Virus record (IMG/VR): IMGVR_UViG_3300000327_000004
Coordinates: 1 to 38,074 of that record
Source: a virus
Direction: 5' to 3' (one strand)
DNA: 38,074 bases
The position numbers and the translations under genes are program-made. The notes under the pieces are model-generated. The model ran no database searches, was not told where the DNA came from, and saw nothing but the letters and a program-made list of their open reading frames with translations. Below are positions 22,398 to 30,122 of the stretch, piece after piece; the first letter of the stretch is position 1; each line of letters begins with the position of its first letter.

Positions 22398-23239
22398 CAT
22401 CCCTCCACGTCCACGTCGTCGGCCTGCACGCCCACCAGCTCGCGCTCGGCCTCGACGGCCCAGTCCGCCGCGCCGTCCGCGTCCACGGGCTCCGGCTCCG
22501 GCAGGGCGCGGGGGTCCACGGGCGCGGGCAGCGCGTCGGCGGCTCCGTCCGAGTCCGCAACCACGTCGAAGTCCGCCCGAAGCGCTACTCCGGTGACGCG
22601 GCCGGCCTCGTCGTCGAGCACCACCGAGCCGCGCGACATCAGCGCGTGGATCGCGCTCTTGCGGGCCATCTCGAGGGGCCACTTGTTCCACACCCCTCCG
22701 TTTCCGGCTGCTCGCCGCTGCTCGACCTGCGGGCGCGTCAGCACCTCGATCACCGGCGGGTAGCCGGGACGCGTCGCAACCGCGTAGGCGGCCCGGAGCG
22801 TCGCCCAGCTGCGGTCTGCGTCAAGGGCTGGCGAGTGCCGCAGGTCCGGGCGCACGCCGAGGGCGACCTCGAAGGCGTCGCCGTCGTGGACCGTGCCCGA
22901 GGTGACCTGCCAGCCCGACCGCGCGGCGAGGACCGCGAGGCCGACGTGGCTCGGCATCCACTGGAGCTCCAGCTGCCCCTTGACCCGCCGCGGGACCAGG
23001 TAGACCTGCGGGGGCGTCGTGCCGGGGTAGAGGCGCGTCATCGCGCTCAGGGCCACCGCCCTCGCCACGCTCATCGGCGAGCAGGCGGCGATCTCCGGCG
23101 CCTGCGCGCGGGCGCTCGACAGCGCGAGGCCGATGCGCCCGGCGGCCTCCTGGCTGCCGCCCAGCCGCCGCACGAAGTCGGCGGCGAACCGCTCGATCAT
23201 GGCCTTCCAGCGTGCCTCTGCGTTCGCGGTCGTCGTCAT
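22397..23239 (-). CDS. recT: RecT-family single-strand annealing protein
   Basis: A 280-residue protein with the RecT core: PMSVARAVALSAMTRLYPGT (residues 56-75), VYLVPRR, LQWMPSHVGLAVLAARSGW, a YAVATRPG.PPVIEVLTRPQ segment and WPLEMARKSAIHALM. RecT-type proteins bind single-stranded DNA left by a partner exonuclease and pair it with a complementary strand. The partner is the upstream exonuclease gene, which overlaps by four bases. The acidic carboxy tail (about residue 240 on) is typical of single-strand DNA-binding proteins. Confidence 0.85.
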   Translation of the reverse strand: MTTTANAEARWKAMIERFAADFVRRLGGSQEAAGRIGLALSSARAQAPEIAACSPMSVARAVALSAMTRLYPGTTPPQVYLVPRRVKGQLELQWMPSHVGLAVLAARSGWQVTSGTVHDGDAFEVALGVRPDLRHSPALDADRSWATLRAAYAVATRPGYPPVIEVLTRPQVEQRRAAGNGGVWNKWPLEMARKSAIHALMSRGSVVLDDEAGRVTGVALRADFDVVADSDGAADALPAPVDPRALPEPEPVDADGAADWAVEAERELVGVQADDVDVEG

Positions 23240-24228
23240 CGTGTCCTCCTCATCGACAGGTACACCGTGCCGGGGCTCTCCTTGACCAGCCCCCTCGCCT
23301 CCAGCTGCTCGGCCAGGTCCGGCGCCGCCTTCGCCAGCTCGCGCCACGAGGCGACCCGCCGGTAGCCCTTGCGCTCGGCTAGCTTCGCCAGCCCGCGCAG
23401 CTCCCGCACGCCGTCGCGCAGCATCCGCGCCTGGAGCTGGCCCTTCAGCTGGTCGCGCTCGACCGTGAGGGCCTTGACCTGCTCGTCCAGCTCGGCGATG
23501 CGCTCGGCCACGGCGCGGTCGTCCTCGGTCGGCAGCGCCACGCCCTCCGGGAGCCCGCCGGCGAGCTGGACCGCGACGGAGAGGGGGTCGCGCTCCGTCG
23601 GCGGCGGCGGCACCGGGCCGCCCTCGCCCCACAGGTAGGCGTCGCACCATGCCCGGACCTCGGCGCGGATGCGCTCTGCGCGCTCGCGGACGGCGTCGTC
23701 CCACCAGTGAATGCGGTAGACGCGGGCCTCGCCGCTCACCACGTCGAAGGCGATCACGTCCGCGCCGGCAATGCTCCAGTCCGTGCCGGCGTCGGCCACG
23801 TCGAGCTGCCAGAGCACCTGCGGCTGGTAGTGCTCGGGCAGGCCCTCCAGGCCCTCGCCGTGGTCGCCCCAGCCGCGGAAGTACCGGCAGGTCTTGACCT
23901 CGACGAGCCGCACCCGCCCCTCCGGGTGCCGCTCCATGCGATACCACCCGTCCGGGCGGGCGTGCTGCCACCCTCGGGCGTAGATGGGCTCGACGTTCAG
24001 CCCGCCCGTGCGGACGATCTTCATGCCCAGGCGGCTCCGCTCGTACCAGTCGAGCAACGGCCCCTCCAGGGCCGACCCGACCCACGCCGTCCCGAGGGCG
24101 TCGGGGTCGTGCTCGTAGCGGGGCATGAGCCCCGCAAGCTTCGCCCACGTCTCCTGCGGCCCCTGCCACGGGTTGAGGCCCAGGATGCTGGGCACCTCCG
24201 AAGCGCCGATGTCCTGCGCGACCGGCAT
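23236..24228 (-). CDS. YqaJ / lambda-exonuclease family nuclease
   Basis: A 330-residue protein. The PD-(D/E)XK features are visible: GASEVPSILGLNPWQ (residues 8-22), Glu55 in GSALEGPLLDWYE, Asp93 in RPDG and Glu110-Val-Lys112 in LVEVKT, then a Gln/Leu-rich QPQVLWQLDV segment. Such enzymes digest one strand of duplex ends. Residues 240-265 form a coiled coil (AELDEQVKALTVERDQLKGQ), and a small carboxy domain follows. Adjacent recT and ruvC-like genes make a complete phage recombination set. Promoter copy 2 lies upstream. Confidence 0.85.
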   Translation of the reverse strand: MPVAQDIGASEVPSILGLNPWQGPQETWAKLAGLMPRYEHDPDALGTAWVGSALEGPLLDWYERSRLGMKIVRTGGLNVEPIYARGWQHARPDGWYRMERHPEGRVRLVEVKTCRYFRGWGDHGEGLEGLPEHYQPQVLWQLDVADAGTDWSIAGADVIAFDVVSGEARVYRIHWWDDAVRERAERIRAEVRAWCDAYLWGEGGPVPPPPTERDPLSVAVQLAGGLPEGVALPTEDDRAVAERIAELDEQVKALTVERDQLKGQLQARMLRDGVRELRGLAKLAERKGYRRVASWRELAKAAPDLAEQLEARGLVKESPGTVYLSMRRTR

Positions 24229-24245
24229 GTTTCCTCCTGCGTCCA

Positions 24246-24274
24246 GGTAGTAAACCGTACGCGGCGCGGTACAA
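24246..24274 (-). promoter_or_regulatory. Leftward promoter of the repeated family (copy 2)
   Basis: Reading leftward: TTGTAC, 16 bases, TACTAC, then CAGGAGGAAAC before the ATG at 24,228. It shares CGCGTACGGTTTACTACC with copy 1 at 19,937-19,954. It heads the exonuclease-recT-ruvC-regulator block. Confidence 0.65.
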
Positions 24275-24276
24275 CG

Positions 24277-24909
24277 TCACGCCGCCAGCATCTTCCGTAG
24301 GCGGCGGATCGCCTGCCCGTACACCTGCTGCTGCCGCTGGTAAGTGCACCCCCAGCGCGCGGCCTGCTCGCGCCATGGCACGCCCGCCAGCCGGGCGCGC
24401 ACCGTCTCGCGCTCTCGCTCGGGTAGCCGCTCGATGGCGACGTCCACGCGCTGCCAGTCGAGGGCGCGGTCCAGCACCGGCGCGGGGTCCTCGCCCCCGT
24501 GCGTCTCGCCCCACGTGCGCCCGTCGGGCGCGGGGTCGTCGAAGCCCACGCGGGCAGACGGCTGCGCGGCCCGGTAGGCCGCCACGTCCTTCGGGTTGAC
24601 GCCGGCGCGGCGGGCAGCGCGCTCCACGTCGCCACGCGCCGCGTCCAGCGCCTCCGCGATGCGGCGCGCGTAGGCCACGGCGCGACCCGTCAGCGGCGAC
24701 GCCTCGCGCAGCGCATGGAGCCCGGCGATGCGGGCCCAGCCGCGCAGCCGCGCGGGGGCGTCCACGGGGACCGGCTTGCCCTCGGCCCGCCAGGCGAGCA
24801 GGCGGGTGGTGATTTCCTGGGCCCCGTCCTCCGCCGTCATCGGGTGGGGCCACCACAGCTTGCGCGCCGCAACGCGCGCAGCGTTTAGGATCGCAGTCGT
24901 CTCGTCCAT
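24277..24909 (-). CDS. Sigma-70-family-like sigma factor
   Basis: A 210-residue protein starting MDETTAIL behind AAGGAGGGAACG (an upstream ATG at 24,924 lies within the ribosome site and is less likely). The amino part (TAEDGAQEITTRLLAW...LRGWARIAGLHALRE) resembles sigma region 2. The carboxy part (VAIERLPERERETVRARLAG, then WREQAARWGCTYQRQQQVYG and IRRLRKML) is a region-4 type helix-turn-helix. It may direct host polymerase to the repeated leftward promoters or to late genes. A region-4-only DNA-binding regulator is the alternative. Confidence 0.65.
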   Translation of the reverse strand: MDETTAILNAARVAARKLWWPHPMTAEDGAQEITTRLLAWRAEGKPVPVDAPARLRGWARIAGLHALREASPLTGRAVAYARRIAEALDAARGDVERAARRAGVNPKDVAAYRAAQPSARVGFDDPAPDGRTWGETHGGEDPAPVLDRALDWQRVDVAIERLPERERETVRARLAGVPWREQAARWGCTYQRQQQVYGQAIRRLRKMLAA

Positions 24910-24934
24910 CGTTCCCTCCTTCATTCGTCGAAGT

Positions 24935-25759
24935 CTACGACCCAGGCGGGCCCACGTAGGCGCAGCTCCGCAGGTGCCCGCACCGAAGGTTGCGTCCGCG
25001 CACGGGCATCCAGGCGTCGCGCCGGCCGCACTGCGGGCAACGCACCTTCCGCACGACCGTCCCGTCCGGGCTCAGGACGCCCCCCAGAGCCGCCGCAAGC
25101 TCGTGGGGGTCGTCAGGTAGCCGGACGCGGCTGCGAGAGAACCTAGGCCCGCTCACGGTCGCGCGTTGGCGCTGTTCGCGCGCCGCCTCGGCGCGCTCCC
25201 GCTCCCGGCGCACCTGCTCCGCTAGCTGGCGCAGGTCCAACAGCCGACCGGGCCGGGCACACCACCACGCCGGCCGGCCGTCCTCGGCGCGGCAGGGCAG
25301 GGCGTGAATCCTGGTCGGGTCCGAGCACGCCGGGTCCGCGCCGTCCGCCCAGCGCAGCACCACCGCCGCGTAGACGTCGCGCCAGGCGTCCGCCTCGACG
25401 GGCGCCGCCAGCGGCAGCACCACGCGGGCGCGGTGCGCCCCCGGGCGCGACGAGTACGTCTCGTGCGCCCACAGCCTGTAGCCCGCCCACAGCTCCAGCA
25501 CCTCGGCGGGATGCTTGGCCTCCAGGTGGTCGAAGTCGAGCACGAGCGCCGTCACCGCCTGGACGTCGCCCAGCCGCCGGCGCCCGCCCTCGGCCAGCAC
25601 GTGCGGCGCCCAGCACGGGATGTCCTTCTTGTCCGCAGGGCGCGCCGCCCCGCACCGCCGCCGCGCCAGCGCCTCCACGGCGTCGAGGCTTGGAGCCGCC
25701 CGCCACGGCGTCCGCGACGCGCGGATGCTCCGGTAGAGAACGGCAGGAGCGGAGCGCAT
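24935..25759 (-). CDS. AEP-type primase-like protein with zinc ribbon
   Basis: A 274-residue protein co-translated with the helicase (ATG overlaps its TGA). The pattern ALVLDFDHLE, HETYSSRPGAHRARVVLPLA and ACSDPTRIHALPCR corresponds to the metal-binding and nucleotide-binding segments of archaeo-eukaryotic-type primases in phages and plasmids. The carboxy end holds a zinc ribbon (VRCPQCGRRDAW, then LRCGHLRSC). Together with the helicase and the DUF927 ATPase it would start DNA synthesis; no DNA polymerase gene is visible, so host polymerase is presumably recruited. Confidence 0.7.
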   Translation of the reverse strand: MRSAPAVLYRSIRASRTPWRAAPSLDAVEALARRRCGAARPADKKDIPCWAPHVLAEGGRRRLGDVQAVTALVLDFDHLEAKHPAEVLELWAGYRLWAHETYSSRPGAHRARVVLPLAAPVEADAWRDVYAAVVLRWADGADPACSDPTRIHALPCRAEDGRPAWWCARPGRLLDLRQLAEQVRRERERAEAAREQRQRATVSGPRFSRSRVRLPDDPHELAAALGGVLSPDGTVVRKVRCPQCGRRDAWMPVRGRNLRCGHLRSCAYVGPPGS

Positions 25760-27309
25760 CACTCCTCCCCGTAGAGCCGGTCCGCGAGCAGCCGGAGCAC
25801 CGCCGGCGGCTCCGGCCACCCGTGCGACCGCTTCCAGGTGCGCGCCCGCACGCCGCGAGCCCGCGAGCCCTTCAGCGCGAACAGCACGGTGAGCAGGTCG
25901 CTCGCGGCGCCCTTCGACGGCGGGTCCGCCGCGATCGCCCGCAGCAGCCGCGCCAGCCCCTTCGGGGCCCGCCGGTCGAGAACGCCGACGAGCCAGCGAG
26001 CCCCCAGCATCTCTTGCTGCCGCGCGCTCGGCGGGTCCTGCCGCCACTTGCCCGGCTTGATGTTCGGCTCGTCGAGCACGCCGGCCTCGACCCCGTGCGC
26101 GATGAGCGCCCGGAGCCAGCGCTCGATGGGGCCGACCACCGCCGGGAACCGCTCGGCGTAGAGGTCGGGCAGCTCCTCGGCCAGGTCGTCGGCGCTGTCG
26201 ATGGCCGGCGCCTCCTCGCCCTCCTGCTCGGCGCGGCGGCGCAAGGCCTCCAGCAGCTCCCGCAGCTCCTCGTCCAGGCCGTCGGACCAGCCCAAGGCCG
26301 CGTCCGCGAGCCTCACGAAGCCGGCCAGCTGGTCCAGGGGGTCCAGGACGATGGCCTCGTCCTTGCCGGGGAAGGTGCGGAGCACGCGCCCGACCTCCTG
26401 GACAAGCCCGACCCGGCTGCGGGGGCGCCGGAGGCACAGCCAGCGCAGCCAGGGCAGGTCGACGCCCTCGACCAGGAGGGCGACGTGCACGAGCGCGTCC
26501 AGCTCGCCCCGCCGCAGCCGTTCGAGGAGGGCGGCGCGCTCGGACCGCGACTGCCGGCTGTGAATCGCCGCGGCCCGCCAACCCGCGCGGTTGAGCACGC
26601 CCGCGAACGCCTCGGCGTCGTCGATGGAGAACGCCGACACCACGCCGGGGCCCGCGCCCCGGACGTGCCTGTCCATCAGCTCCAGGCAGGCGCCGTCGAG
26701 GTTCATGTCGGGGTGCTGGCGGGCGTCCTCCTCGCCCCAGACGATGACGCGCGGCCGAACGAGCACCCCGTCGCGCATGGCGTCCGTCGGCGAGTACCTG
26801 TAGACCTCGCACTCCCAGAGGCGCAGGCGCTCGTCCGGGTCGCTCCGGTACGGCGTCGCGGAGCACCCCAGCGCCCGCGCCGGGTTCAAGTCCTCGTAGG
26901 CCCGCAGGACCGTCTCGGACTCGGTGCGGTGCACCTCGTCCGCGATCCAGAGGCCGACCGCGATGCCTCGCGCCCGCAGCGTCCAGGCGATGTCGGGGAG
27001 CGACGGGACGCAGGAGACGGTCACGGACCGCCCCAGCCGCTTCCCGTGCGTGTACCAGTAGCCGACCGCGTCGCCAAGGCGGCGCGCGAAGGTCGCCTTC
27101 ATCTGGTCGACCAGCGCCACCGTGGGCACGGAGACGACCACGTGCTCCCAGCCGCGCTCGATGGCGGCGGCGGCCACTTCCGACAAGAGGATCGACTTTC
27201 CCGCGCCCATCACCGCCGACACGATCCCGCGCCGGCCGGCTTCGAGGGCCTCCAGCGCACGCGGCAGGGCCTCGGCCTGCCACGCGCGGAGCCGCCACGG
27301 GCGCTCCAT
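25759..27309 (-). CDS. SF2 DNA/RNA helicase
   Basis: A 516-residue protein with canonical motifs: Q-like RLRAWQAEALPRAL, Walker A SAVMGAGKSIL (Lys38), Walker B ADEVH (residues 123-127), motif III CSATPYR (149-155), and the second RecA domain with HSRQSRSERAALLERLRRGE, LVEGVDLP and VGLVQEVGRVLR. It resembles phage UvsW/RecG-like or type-restriction-style SF2 helicases used in replication restart or origin unwinding. The carboxy 150 residues are a helical extra domain. Start has GAAGGAGGGAAGG. Confidence 0.85.
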   Translation of the reverse strand: MERPWRLRAWQAEALPRALEALEAGRRGIVSAVMGAGKSILLSEVAAAAIERGWEHVVVSVPTVALVDQMKATFARRLGDAVGYWYTHGKRLGRSVTVSCVPSLPDIAWTLRARGIAVGLWIADEVHRTESETVLRAYEDLNPARALGCSATPYRSDPDERLRLWECEVYRYSPTDAMRDGVLVRPRVIVWGEEDARQHPDMNLDGACLELMDRHVRGAGPGVVSAFSIDDAEAFAGVLNRAGWRAAAIHSRQSRSERAALLERLRRGELDALVHVALLVEGVDLPWLRWLCLRRPRSRVGLVQEVGRVLRTFPGKDEAIVLDPLDQLAGFVRLADAALGWSDGLDEELRELLEALRRRAEQEGEEAPAIDSADDLAEELPDLYAERFPAVVGPIERWLRALIAHGVEAGVLDEPNIKPGKWRQDPPSARQQEMLGARWLVGVLDRRAPKGLARLLRAIAADPPSKGAASDLLTVLFALKGSRARGVRARTWKRSHGWPEPPAVLRLLADRLYGEE

Positions 27310-27328
27310 CCTTCCCTCCTTCGCCACC

Positions 27329-27357
27329 GCTATACGCCGTGTGCGCGGCGCGTACAC
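27329..27357 (-). promoter_or_regulatory. Leftward promoter of the repeated family (copy 3)
   Basis: Reading leftward: GTGTAC, 17 bases, TATAGC, followed by GAAGGAGGGAAGG and the helicase ATG at 27,309. The spacer is CG-rich, as in copies 1, 2 and 4. Confidence 0.55.
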
Positions 27358-27364
27358 CCCCGCG

Positions 27365-29401
27365 CTACCCCTCGGCGTCCAGCGCCGCCCACGCCTCCGG
27401 CAGCAGCCGCACGACGCGCTGGACGCGGCCACCCACTCGCGCCAGCACCGTCGTCCGGTTGCCCTTCGTCGCCAGCCACCCCCGCGCTGCCCACTCCCGG
27501 CGGATCGCCCTCGCGCGCCCCCGACGCCCAGGCGTGCCCCAGCGCTGCTCCAGCAGGGCGTCCAGCTGCTCGGGCAGGAAGTCGATGGCGCCGTCGCCGC
27601 TCTGCCAGCCCAGCCAGCCGTCGCGCGGCAGGTCCCGCGTCGCCTGCATCTCCGCCGACGAGCCCGCGATCCGGTCCGGGTGCGCCGCCAGGTAGTCGCG
27701 CAGCGCCCCGAGCGCGTGCAGCGCCACGTCCGCCTCCGTCTGCCGGCCGACCATGATGCCGCCCAGCAGCTCCGCGACCGCCATCCGACCCCAGTCCTCG
27801 CCGGTCGCCTCCTCCAGCAGGTGGAGGCCGAGGACGACCAGCGCCGACGCCTCCGCCGTCCGCGCCTCGATGCCCGACAGGTGCTCGTGCGCCGCCGCGA
27901 CCAGCTCCGCGTAGAGCGCACGCACCTCGTCGTCGCCGGGCCACGCGCGCAGCACCGCGCGCCCGAGGTGCCCGTGGTGCTCGTCCGTCACCGCCTGCAC
28001 CCGCCGCGCCGCTGCCGCGTCCGGCACCACGCCCTCGGTCGCGTCCAGGTCGAGCACCCGCGCCCGCGCGCCCGAGCGCGACGAGCCAGCGCCCAGCGGC
28101 TCCTCGCCGGTCGAGAGCAGCCAGCACCACCACCGGCCCTCGTGCGCCAGCGAGCCGTCCCGGCGTGCGCGGCCACGGCTCACCCCGGAGACGTGCGCGT
28201 AGACGTACTCCTCGGCCCTCCCCGCGACGCTCAGCTCGTCAAGCACGAGCGGCAGGTCCGCCAGCATCTCCGCCCGCGCCTGCACGCCCCGCCGCGTCGC
28301 GTCCCAGTCCCGGATGATGCCGCGCGGGTCGCCCCACACAGACGCCGCCGCCCGCAGCGCCGTCGTCTTCCCCGTCGAGCTGGTCCCCCAAACGTGGACC
28401 ACGGCGGGCTCGCGACGGACCACGCGCCCGAGGATGCTCGCCACCGACGCGCCCACGAGCGCCGCCAGGATGGGCGCCTGCCGCGCCACCGCCGCCAGCT
28501 CGCGCGCCTGCACCGCGCCGTCGCCGGCCGGACGCAGCGCCTCCGCCAGCGCCTGCGAGCCCCCAGGCAGCGCCGGACGCACGGGCGCGGCCTCCTCCTC
28601 GCCAGGCACCACCGCGTCCGCCAGCACGAGCGCCCGCTGCCCGCCAGGTAGGTCGTGCCAGCCCAGGCGGCGCGCCACCACCTCCCGCCGGAGCTTCCCC
28701 GCCGCCATCTCCTGCGCCTGCGTGCATTCCCGTAGCCACCGCGCAGCCGCCTTCCGCTCGGAGCTGTCCACCCGCACGCCGCACCGGGCCAGCGCCTTCA
28801 CCACCTGCGCGCTGTCGTACGCCTGCTCGGGGCGGACCCATCCCGCGCGGACCACCCCGTCCGTGCCCCGCCAGCGCAGCCCCAGCTCCTCGTCCTCGGG
28901 GCCCGCCTCGAGCCCGCGACGGACCGCCACCACCGCCAACGGCACGTCCAGCGCCCGGACCCACCGCGCCGTCACCTCGCCGTCCAGCCCGCGCTCCTCG
29001 ATGAGCCGGTAGACGCCCCTCGCCGTCAACCGCCAGCCGTCGGGCTCGTGCACGCCCTCCCACTCGCCCTCGCCGGGCAGCGCCAGGTCCGGCTGCGGCA
29101 GCTGCTGGGGGTCGCCAGCGGCAGCCTGCGCCTCGTCGCTGCCGGCCTCGTGCGCCGCCACCTGCGCGACCGCCCTCGCCAGCTCGCGGAGCCCCAGCGC
29201 CCGGAGGCGCTGCGCGAGCCCGATGGCGTGCGGGGCCAGCTCGGCCAGCTCGTCCGGGCCCGCTGCCTGGAGCGCGCCTAGCACCGTCGCGGCCCACGCC
29301 GAACGCGCCAGCCCCTCGGGCTTCCTGCCGGCGGCGATGTCGTCGAGCCCAGCCTGAAGCCGCGCCAGAACCGTCGTCGCGCCTTCCTTCGCTCCGTCCA
29401 C
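27365..29401 (-). CDS. DUF927-type ATPase (replication helicase-like)
   Basis: A 678-residue protein. The centre has VVHVWGTSSTGKTTALRAAA (Walker A, Lys345) followed by SVWGDP, DWDATRRG, LPLVLDELS and WWCWLLSTGEEPL, the pattern of DUF927 proteins, RecA/DnaB-like ATPases of phages and mobile elements that act in replication. The amino 300 residues are variable and helix-rich. The GTG at 29,401 with GTGGAGGGAGG is chosen as start; an in-frame ATG at 29,479 lies in the leader hairpin and has no ribosome site. First gene of the leftward set. Confidence 0.75.
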   Translation of the reverse strand: MDGAKEGATTVLARLQAGLDDIAAGRKPEGLARSAWAATVLGALQAAGPDELAELAPHAIGLAQRLRALGLRELARAVAQVAAHEAGSDEAQAAAGDPQQLPQPDLALPGEGEWEGVHEPDGWRLTARGVYRLIEERGLDGEVTARWVRALDVPLAVVAVRRGLEAGPEDEELGLRWRGTDGVVRAGWVRPEQAYDSAQVVKALARCGVRVDSSERKAAARWLRECTQAQEMAAGKLRREVVARRLGWHDLPGGQRALVLADAVVPGEEEAAPVRPALPGGSQALAEALRPAGDGAVQARELAAVARQAPILAALVGASVASILGRVVRREPAVVHVWGTSSTGKTTALRAAASVWGDPRGIIRDWDATRRGVQARAEMLADLPLVLDELSVAGRAEEYVYAHVSGVSRGRARRDGSLAHEGRWWCWLLSTGEEPLGAGSSRSGARARVLDLDATEGVVPDAAAARRVQAVTDEHHGHLGRAVLRAWPGDDEVRALYAELVAAAHEHLSGIEARTAEASALVVLGLHLLEEATGEDWGRMAVAELLGGIMVGRQTEADVALHALGALRDYLAAHPDRIAGSSAEMQATRDLPRDGWLGWQSGDGAIDFLPEQLDALLEQRWGTPGRRGRARAIRREWAARGWLATKGNRTTVLARVGGRVQRVVRLLPEAWAALDAEG

Positions 29402-29462
29402 GTCGGCCTCCCTCCACGGGGTACGCCCCCTACCTGTACGCCACGCCGGCAGCCCATACAAC

Positions 29463-29491
29463 GACCCCCCGACCAGCAAGGCCGGGGGGTC
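29463..29491. terminator. Leader hairpin upstream of the DUF927 gene (attenuator or terminator)
   Basis: GACCCCCCGACC and GGCCGGGGGGTC pair as a 12-bp stem with one mismatch and a 5-base AGCAA loop. It lies in the leader of the leftward transcript, 60 bases ahead of the GTG; no T run follows on either strand. Confidence 0.55.
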
Positions 29492-29515
29492 AAGGGCGTC
29501 TGGAAGGAGGGAAGG

Positions 29516-29545
29516 ATGTCGACGCCGCCATCACCCTCCTACTAA
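29516..29545 (+). other. Nine-codon open frame with perfect ribosome site
   Basis: On the plus strand GGAAGGAGGGAAGG precedes ATG, and the frame MSTPPSPSY ends in TAA. The initiation region is the same as that of the helicase gene on the other strand. It may be a leader peptide or the stub of a deleted gene. Confidence 0.4.
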
Positions 29546-29567
29546 GCCCCGCGCGCACCGCGCACAA
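29539..29567 (-). promoter_or_regulatory. Leftward promoter of the repeated family (copy 4)
   Basis: Reading leftward: TTGTGC, 17 bases, TAGTAG. The -35 box equals copy 1 and the spacer has the same CG-rich character. It would transcribe through the leader hairpin into the DUF927 gene. Confidence 0.5.
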
Positions 29568-29616
29568 CCGCAACCGACCCGGTGCGTACAGGGCGCGGTC
29601 GCGGCGCGGGCGCAGC

Positions 29617-29879
29617 GTAACCGATCCGGGGCGCGTAACCACGCTGCGCTAGAGACGGTTTCGCGCGATAGTTGGCGTTGTCCGTACGTTATGGCGAAGC
29701 GTAACCGTGTAACCGCACGCCGCGCAGTAAGATTTCATTACCCCCCCGGTGTGTGAGATTTTCCGATCTGCTTCGATCACGCCCCCGTGTAGTAGTAGTA
29801 GTAGAGTAGCGGTTACACCGGTTACACCGGTTACAGGTAGGTAGGTAGGTAGGTAGGAGCGGCGTTTTCGGACGTAACC
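29617..29879. repeat. GTAACC/GGTTAC iteron-like array
   Basis: GTAACC occurs at 29,617, 29,635, 29,701, 29,709 and 29,874; its complement GGTTAC occurs at 29,811, 29,820 and 29,829, where three 9-base units (GGTTACACC twice, then GGTTACAGG) are in tandem. Eight sites in 263 bases of otherwise GC-rich DNA suggest a multi-site binding region for an initiator or regulator. Confidence 0.7.
29790..29855. repeat. Simple repeats (TAG)5 and (GGTA)5 flanking the tandem iterons
   Basis: Five TAG units at 29,790-29,804 and five GGTA units at 29,836-29,855 stand on either side of the three tandem GGTTAC units. Such short tandem repeats are rare in this genome. Confidence 0.8.
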
Positions 29880-29980
29880 GCTCTGGACGTGTCAAGGGGT
29901 AGCGCGCGGTTGCACCGCTCCGGGCGGTATACAGGGGGCGCGGGCTCCCCCTTGTGCAGCGCCGTGCGACGGCGTACAAC

Positions 29981-30040
29981 ATGCACGTGTTCGCCGTCGT
30001 GGAAGTCTTCGGCACCCTGCAAGGCGAGGGGTCGCTCGCT
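29981..30040 (+). pseudogene. queE-like relic (7-carboxy-7-deazaguanine synthase amino end)
   Basis: From ATG at 29,981 the frame reads VVEVFGTLQGEGSLAGTPA, the hallmark opening of QueE, a radical-SAM enzyme in the 7-deazaguanine pathway. Then the similarity stops: the next residues are Pro/Gly-rich and the CxxxCxxC cluster never appears. No ribosome site precedes it, so this looks like the stub of a deleted gene. Confidence 0.55.
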
Positions 30041-30101
30041 GGCACCCCCGCCCCCACGACGCCGGGGGGCGGGGCTTCCTGCATGGAGGGGCCGCGTGGG
30101 C

Positions 30102-30107
30102 TACGAT
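30102..30107 (+). promoter_or_regulatory. Candidate -10 box before the ParB-methyltransferase gene
   Basis: TACGAT lies 15 bases ahead of the start codon, followed by GGGAGGCCGA. It equals the -10 of the endolysin promoter. No good -35 box is visible at the right distance, so this is weak. Confidence 0.3.
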
Positions 30108-30122
30108 TCGGCGGGAGGCCGA

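Larger units (their letters stand above)
29402..30122. promoter_or_regulatory. Divergent intergenic control region / candidate replication origin
   Basis: A 720-base gap separates the leftward replication genes from the rightward methyltransferase and packaging genes. From left to right it holds a leader hairpin, a short open frame, a leftward promoter, eight GTAACC/GGTTAC elements, TAG and GGTA simple repeats, some of the most AT-rich DNA in the window (about 29,728-29,780), and a queE-like fragment. Such a composition suits an origin or a switch. No full gene is convincing here. Confidence 0.6.

Noticed and set aside
25759-27309. Helicase as the DinG helicase of type IV-A systems
   Set aside because: Its motifs (DEVH, SATP) are those of an SF2 restriction/UvsW-like helicase, without DinG iron-sulfur cysteines, and it lies far away in the replication block.
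29689-30084. 131-residue minus-strand open frame in the divergent region
   Set aside because: Its codon pattern and composition are unlike real genes here, it has no ribosome site, and it runs through the iterons and repeats.
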